Assembly (NCBI RefSeq): GCF_004379255.2
Contig: NC_056053.1
Location: 22,936,188-23,000,187 of the forward strand
Reading direction: 5' to 3'
Origin: Salvia splendens
Taxonomy: Eukaryota; Streptophyta; Magnoliopsida; Lamiales; Lamiaceae
Length of the DNA stretch: 64,000 nt
Shown: piece after piece, positions 59,402 to 64,000 of the stretch
Layout: the number at the start of each line of letters is the position of its first letter
Numbering within the stretch: position 1 is the first letter of the stretch
Program-made: the position numbers and the translations under genes
The notes under the pieces: model-generated
The model's input: the letters and a program-made list of their open reading frames with translations, nothing else
Databases searched by the model: none
Told to the model about the DNA's origin: nothing

Positions 59402-59410
59402 CCCCCCCCG
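59402..59410 (-). promoter_or_regulatory. polypurine tract of the Tat-type element
   Basis: A run of nine G on the minus strand directly before the LTR start, the expected second-strand primer site. Confidence 0.6.
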
Positions 59411-59736
59411 AAAAGCGAAGTGAATCACTTCGGCGAAGCGAGTCACTTCGGCATTCTGGATAAAGGTACGGGGGAGGCTGACGTTAGGGGACGTGCCTTG
59501 CGCGTGACTGCATTAAATGCGACAGTAAAATCCGGCCGTTGAATCCTGAAAAGGTGGGATTCGAAACGGTGCGATGATTTTGAAATCTTCTCCGAATCTG
59601 ATAAATACGTCCTTTCTTCATCATTTGAACACTTTTGCTATTGCTTCTTCTGCATTCTCTCTCTTTTGCGTAAAAATTTCCTTCCGCTTTCAAGAATTTC
59701 TTCAGAATTTCTTCAGACTTTCAAAGAGTAAGAACC

Positions 59737-61604
59737 ATGTCTTCTTCTTCTTCTTCTGAGTCAGGTAGCGGTAGGAAAGGGGGTAAGGGGCCTTCTAGCC
59801 GGAAAGAATCCGGGGAGAAGACCGTAGAGTATTTTCACAGCATCTTGAGTAAGGATACTGTGATATCCCTACACGAAAAATATTTTTTTCCTGGGGGGAA
59901 GGTTGCGATTCCCGACGACCTTCATAGGGCTGACTCGCCGCCGGAGGGTTACGCCACCGTTTATGAAGCCGGCTTGGAATGCGGGCTTCGTTTCCCTCTT
60001 CCCCCTGCCTTTGTAGAGCTGCTTGATTTTTTCCAACTCCCTTTAGGTCAGGTGACTCCGAATTCTTGGAGGCACTTATCGGCCTTTGCTGCCGAACTGC
60101 GTAGGCTAGATAAGGATCTGTCTCTGAGGGCAATCCTTAATTTTTTCCAGTTTAAGAGAAAAGGATCTTGGTTTTACTTGATCCCTTTACAGCCTTTTAG
60201 GGCCTTCTGCAAAACTAAGTGGCCAAAGTGGCAACATCGCTTCTTTTTTTATAATAGGACAGCGGCTCCGGGCTTTCCCTGGAGAGGGCCGAAGTCCGTG
60301 ATTCCTCATCCTCGGTTAGAACCGTTGAACGAGCTCGAGGGCGAGCTCAATAAGATTCCTATGATTAGGAAGCAGTACCTGGAGTCTGAGCTCGTCAAGG
60401 GCGACTTCGTGTTCGACTCCTCGTCTTCGGACGAAGAGACTGAGGGTGAGGACTTCTTTTTTGTGCCTTACTGCTTTTGTGGCGAAAACTAACCTTGCTT
60501 TCTTGCTTTTTGGCAGTGAACTTGCTAAATAAGATTAGCCACAAATCCTCCGAGCTTAAGGAGCCGGAGAAACAGAAGGCTACCAGCTCGGCGCCTGATG
60601 CCGAGAAGAATCCGAAGAGGCAGAAGACCTCTTCTTCGGATCCAAAAAAGCCGGAGTCCACTTCGGCAAAGGGGAAGGGGAAGACCCAGAAGCCCCCAAG
60701 AGCGCCGGAGAGAGACATCGTCTTGGCGCCCCCTTCGGAGCATGTCTGTGAGCCTTTTGCATGGCCAACGGACTTTGCCGAGGTAACTTCTCTTCTTGAT
60801 TCTTTGGCTTTGCTTCTTTCCTATGTTTTTTTGGTGGCCCCTCTGTTGACTCTTTCCTTTTTCCATTTTCAGAGGAATAGCATGCTCAGCAAGCTCGTCG
60901 CAGTCGAACTCTCTAAAGCGTCCAGCGACTATGCTGAGATGCAGAGGAAGTTGGCGGCTGCTCGTCACCAGGCCGAACAGGCTAAGGCAGACTTTGAGAA
61001 GGCCAGAGCTGCTAGGATCTCGGCCCAGGATGAAGCCCAGTTTGCCAAAAACCAGCTCGTCATCCAGCGAGAGCAGACGAAACGGAGGGATGCTGCCGCC
61101 GTGGTTGCCCAAGGGGAGGTTCTCCGTGCTTTCGCGGAGAAACTCTTTCTGAGCAATCAATTTTCGGCCTTTGTCGGTGATCTGCTGAAACTGATGACCG
61201 ATAATGCCGAGCAGGGGCCCGAAGTCGTCCTGCCGCTATACGGCCGAGAGATAGCAGCTCGTCTCCAGAGTCTGCCGCTCCTTGAGGAGCTTGCTTCGTC
61301 CTCGGTCCTGCTTTCTGCTGACCGAGTTCGTAGTTGCCGAGCTGACCGGGACGAGAATATGGAGGCTATCTTTGCCTCCTTAGGGCCAGTTTCACCCGCT
61401 CCAATTTTCCACGGAGAGGGTGAGACCGAGCAGCTTGATCAGCAGACCGGAGACAGGCAGGCCGAGCAAGAGGTGCTGCTGATCGGTGATGGGGGCACCG
61501 AGCAGGCTGGGGGGAGCAAGGAGGCCGAGGCTGAAGCTGAGGCAGACAAGGAGAAGGAAGCTGAACCTCACCGAGGAGCCGGAGACGAAGCTGGCGGAGT
61601 ATGA
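59737..61604 (+). CDS. antisense ORF of the Tat element, PF04195-type 'putative gypsy type transposon' protein
   Basis: Exons 59737-60445, 60517-60782 and 60873-61604 join to 568 residues. The N-terminus is Ser/Gly/Lys-rich. The core (~30-210) has HEKYFFPGGKVAIP, YEAGLECGLRFPLPPAFVELLDF, LSAFAAELRRL, FFQFKRKGSWFYLIP and KWPKWQHRFFF, the pattern of the plant family named putative gypsy type transposon. A Lys/Pro/Ser linker and a long coiled coil (~325-420) follow, then an acidic tail rich in E and A. It is encoded opposite to pol. Function is not established. The frame is intact over all three exons, which suggests it is maintained. Confidence 0.7.
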
Positions 61605-61911
61605 TTTCGTCTCCCTTCTCTTAGTTTAGTTTCTTCCTTCTTGTAAAATGGCCTTGAAGCCCTCCTTGTGTAAAAAAAAAAAAAATTTCTTATGAATGAA
61701 AAAATTCTTCTTTCTACACTTGTGTCTTCGTATAGCTTTTCGTACTCTCTTTTACTCCTATTGTGGTTTACTACCTGCTCAGTAAAATGAAATGCCGAAC
61801 TGACATAGCTGCTTTGTATTCTTAACTCTTAAGGAGCTGGAGGTACTTCACTGGAAGCGGCTGTACTCTTCCGCTTTAGACGAAGCTGAGAAAAAAGCCA
61901 TAGCTGACCAG

Positions 61912-62589
61912 ATGAAGAATGACGAACTCTTGGCTTGTTTAGTGAAGCTGGAGGCCGACAATAAGGACTTAGAGTCCGAAAAGAAAGATCTGGAGGCCGA
62001 GCTGAATACTGCCGTCGCTGAGAGGACTGCGTATGAGGATTTCATCTGCAGGCGCGGGGGAATGACCATCTCTGAAGTTCAGGAACGAGTTGACGAACTG
62101 TGGGAGGAATATCATGTACTCCGGAGGAACAATGCGCTGGAGAGCTCGGCTTGCCAACAAGTCGTGAAATCATTGCGGCGCTGGGCTTCTCGGTACGACA
62201 TCATTCTTTCCCGGCGTCCCTCAATCGAGAGATTCCTTAGGCATTTCCCGCCAACAGATGGTCGCACTCCAGCTCGAACCTCTGATTCACTTGCTCAAAA
62301 CCCTACTCCAAGTCAGCAACGAACTCAGGAACAACCGGAGACGTCAAGACGAGGACGGACTGAAGTTCGCAGAGGAGCGGTGACTATGAGTGAGCAAGAT
62401 CGGCAAATGATTCGTGAAGAGACTCTTCGCCGCCGAGGTGCTAGAGCTTCCCGGGCTCAGGGAAGAGGCGGTAGGTCGATTAGAGCATCTCGTCGACCTG
62501 CTTATTCTTCAGCTGCCCGGAATGGCCGAACTCGGCTTCACGAGGATTTTGTGAATAGATGGCTCAACTTTAGCAACCATGGACAGTAG
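61912..62589 (+). CDS. second antisense ORF of the Tat element, coiled coil plus Arg-rich tail
   Basis: A 225-residue frame begins MKNDELLACLVKLEADNKD, has a heptad-rich coiled coil, then FICRRGGMTISEVQERVDELW, and an Arg/Ser/Gln-rich basic tail ending NRWLNFSNHGQ. The frame stays open upstream to about 61834 (KELEVLHWKRLYSSALDEAE) behind a T-rich stretch, so this may be a 3' exon whose first part I cannot fix, perhaps of the preceding gene. No enzyme motif. The final block looks like an RNA- or DNA-binding tail by composition only. Confidence 0.5.
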   Translation: MKNDELLACLVKLEADNKDLESEKKDLEAELNTAVAERTAYEDFICRRGGMTISEVQERVDELWEEYHVLRRNNALESSACQQVVKSLRRWASRYDIILSRRPSIERFLRHFPPTDGRTPARTSDSLAQNPTPSQQRTQEQPETSRRGRTEVRRGAVTMSEQDRQMIREETLRRRGARASRAQGRGGRSIRASRRPAYSSAARNGRTRLHEDFVNRWLNFSNHGQ

Positions 62590-62723
62590 AATAGTCCTTT
62601 GTAATGGCGTAACGCCTTCTCGTAGGGCAGCAGAATTATATGCCGAACAAGATTTAATAAATGAAATTTTCATTTCGCTTCTATCACTGCGTATTTACAG
62701 CTCAGCGAAAAAATTTCATCGTG

Positions 62724-62958
62724 CTCGTCCTCGGTCTTATGAAGTAAACTTCTTTGACCGGACTCGTCCTCGGTCTTATGAAGTAAGCTTCTTTGACCGG
62801 ACTCGTCTTTGGTCTTATGAAGTAAACTTCTTTGACCGGACTTGGTCCTCGGTCTTATGAAATAAACTTCTTTGACCGGACTCGTCTTTGGTCTTATGAA
62901 GTAAACTTCTTTGACCGGACTCGTCTTTGGTCTTATGAAGTAAATTTCTTTGACCGGA
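62724..62958. repeat. 39-bp tandem repeat, 6 units
   Basis: Unit ctcgtcctcggtcttatgaa + gtaaacttctttgaccgga, with few changes between copies. A second set built on atcggactttcccttgtcctaat follows at about 62998-63084. Located between pol and the antisense genes. Confidence 0.92.
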
Positions 62959-63084
62959 CTAAGCTTGTGTCCTAATTTGGCGAGTTTTATCGCTCGGATC
63001 GGACTTTCCCTTGTCCTAATTTGGGGATCGGACTTTCCCTTGTCCTAATTCGGCGAGTTTTATCGCGTGGATCGGACTTTCCCT

Positions 63085-63402
63085 TTGTTGCAGTTCGTTT
63101 CAGACGAACTGCTTGTTTCTTAAGCTGAATTGTGGTCTTGTATCCTCCTTAGAAGCTTGGACTCACAATCGTTGGCTTATATATGTTCTAAAAAGGGGAT
63201 CAGCCTTCGAAGAACAAGATACCTCAGTAACATTTGTAAGAGACGACACGCACATAGACAGACAAAACGCACATAGACAAATAAAAAGGACAAACAAGAT
63301 TTTAAACTTTTATAAAACAAGCACAAAGAACAAGTAAAAAACAAAGAAAGCACATACCTCTAGGACCGAACTAGACACAAGACTGACTGACCGGACTGTC
63401 TC
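63085..63402. other. spacer between tandem repeats and pol
   Basis: A-rich non-coding part of the retrotransposon. Nothing else seen. Confidence 0.4.
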
Positions 63403-64000
63403 TTACAGATGGAACTTCTTGAGGTTGGAAATGTGCCATGTTCGGGGTACTTGTTCTCCTGACACGTGAGTCAATTTGTAAGACCCTTTGCCGAGGACTT
63501 CTGACACCCGATATGGACCTTCCCATGTGGGTTCGAGTTTGCCCAGCTTTTCTGCTCGGCTTACTTCGTTGTTTCTCAAGACGAGATCTCCCACTTGAAA
63601 TTGCAGCTTTTTCACCCTTTGGTTATAATACCGGGCTACTTGCTCCTTGTACTTGGCTGCTTTTATGCAGGCCAATTCTCTTCTTTCTTCGGCAAGATCT
63701 AGTTCGGCTCTCAGTCCGTCCTCATTCAGTTCTGCTGAGAAATTAAGAGTTCGGGGACTGGGTATGCCGATCTCAACCGGAATCACGGCTTCAGTGCCGT
63801 ACACCAGACTGTACGGAGTTTCACCGTTGGAGGTTTTGGGTGTAGTTCGGTAGGACCATAGGACTTGAGGGAGATTTTCTACCCATTGTCCTTTGGCTTG
63901 TTCTAACCGAGCTTTTAACCCTTTCACCAAGATACGGTTTGTTACCTCCGTTTGTCCGTTTGCTTGTGGGTGGGAGACCGAAGTGAACCGCTGTTGAATA
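63403..64000 (-). CDS. Ty3/gypsy integrase C-terminal part (partial, runs off the window)
   Basis: The frame is open from the window edge. It contains SVSHPQANGQTEVTNRI with the Glu of the DDE site, then ENLPQVLWSYRTTPKTSNGE, TPYSLVYGTEAVIPVEIG, a coiled helix, and the GPY/F-type module GDLVLRNN...WEGPYRVSEV, and ends HISNLKKFHL. This is the standard end of Ty3/gypsy pol. About 198 residues are visible with no stop. The catalytic DD, RT and protease lie beyond 64000. Confidence 0.9.
   Translation of the reverse strand, partial: IQQRFTSVSHPQANGQTEVTNRILVKGLKARLEQAKGQWVENLPQVLWSYRTTPKTSNGETPYSLVYGTEAVIPVEIGIPSPRTLNFSAELNEDGLRAELDLAEERRELACIKAAKYKEQVARYYNQRVKKLQFQVGDLVLRNNEVSRAEKLGKLEPTWEGPYRVSEVLGKGSYKLTHVSGEQVPRTWHISNLKKFHL

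Larger units (their letters stand above)
58761..64000 (-). mobile_element. Ty3/gypsy Tat-lineage LTR retrotransposon, 3' part
   Basis: In minus-strand order from the window edge: integrase C-terminus, spacer with 39-bp tandem repeats, two genes in the opposite direction, a polypurine tract (GGGGGGGGGT on the minus strand, 59402-59410) and an LTR. Extra antisense ORFs and tandem repeats between pol and the 3' LTR are a known trait of Tat-lineage elements. The 5' half lies outside the window. Confidence 0.8.

Noticed and set aside
60525..61160. 211-codon minus-strand frame inside the Tat element
   Set aside because: Antisense to the plus-strand three-exon gene, with no recognisable domain and low-complexity composition.
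62724..63084. CRISPR-like array of direct repeats
   Set aside because: Units are contiguous with no unique spacers, in a plant retrotransposon.
63438..63853. Plus-strand frames near the right edge
   Set aside because: Antisense of the integrase reading frame.

Overview
The window is nuclear DNA of a flowering plant. Introns have GT..AG borders and AT-rich bodies, the genes are plant-specific (ORANGE, TBL, NGATHA-like B3, an ABA-type small LEA), and the gaps are full of plant transposons. It is a eudicot and I suspect an asterid such as a Lamiales species, but nothing in the sequence proves the family. About eight real genes sit in a repeat-rich background.

Layout. At 2.1-7.2 kb are two intact housekeeping genes on the plus strand: an ORANGE-family plastid chaperone (8 exons) and cytosolic ribosomal protein S14/uS11 (6 exons, telo-box plus TATA promoter). 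From 7.9 to 41.5 kb is a transposon-built array. A block holding a 65-residue LEA gene (minus strand) and a convergent Myb/SANT-like pseudogene occurs three times (A 7.9-11.1, B 20.0-30.2, C 36.4-41.5 kb). Blocks B and C are each preceded by the same train of PIF/Harbinger DNA: an element carrying only a DDE transposase, then one carrying only the Myb-like ORF1. Many insertions can be bounded by target-site duplications: a young full-length Ty1/copia element (20278-25566, TSD GTTTG), a solo LTR (30482-31884, TSD ACCAT), hAT-type elements (40518-41482, 33381-33920, probably 10812-11296), a Mutator-like element carrying a PPR gene piece (27941-29132), and several Stowaway MITEs. Between blocks A and B lie a LINE 3' end, a 156-bp copy of ORANGE exon 1 and the last exon of a NAC gene.

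From 41.9 to 54.2 kb the sequence is calmer: tRNA-Leu(UAG), a TBL-family O-acetyltransferase-like gene (4 exons, minus), a degenerate RPA/DUF223 fragment, and a short NGATHA-like B3 repressor gene (2 exons, minus). From 58.8 kb to the right edge is the 3' part of a Ty3/gypsy Tat-lineage retrotransposon on the minus strand (integrase end, 39-bp tandem repeats, LTR), with the antisense extra ORFs known from that lineage.

The cellular genes do not form a pathway or operon. The shared theme is gene copying and fragment capture by mobile DNA. The findings I rate highest are the split Harbinger pair, the LEA triplication, the captured ORANGE and PPR pieces, and the antisense gene of the Tat element. 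All coordinates, splice sites and TSDs were read by eye; no alignment or search was run.
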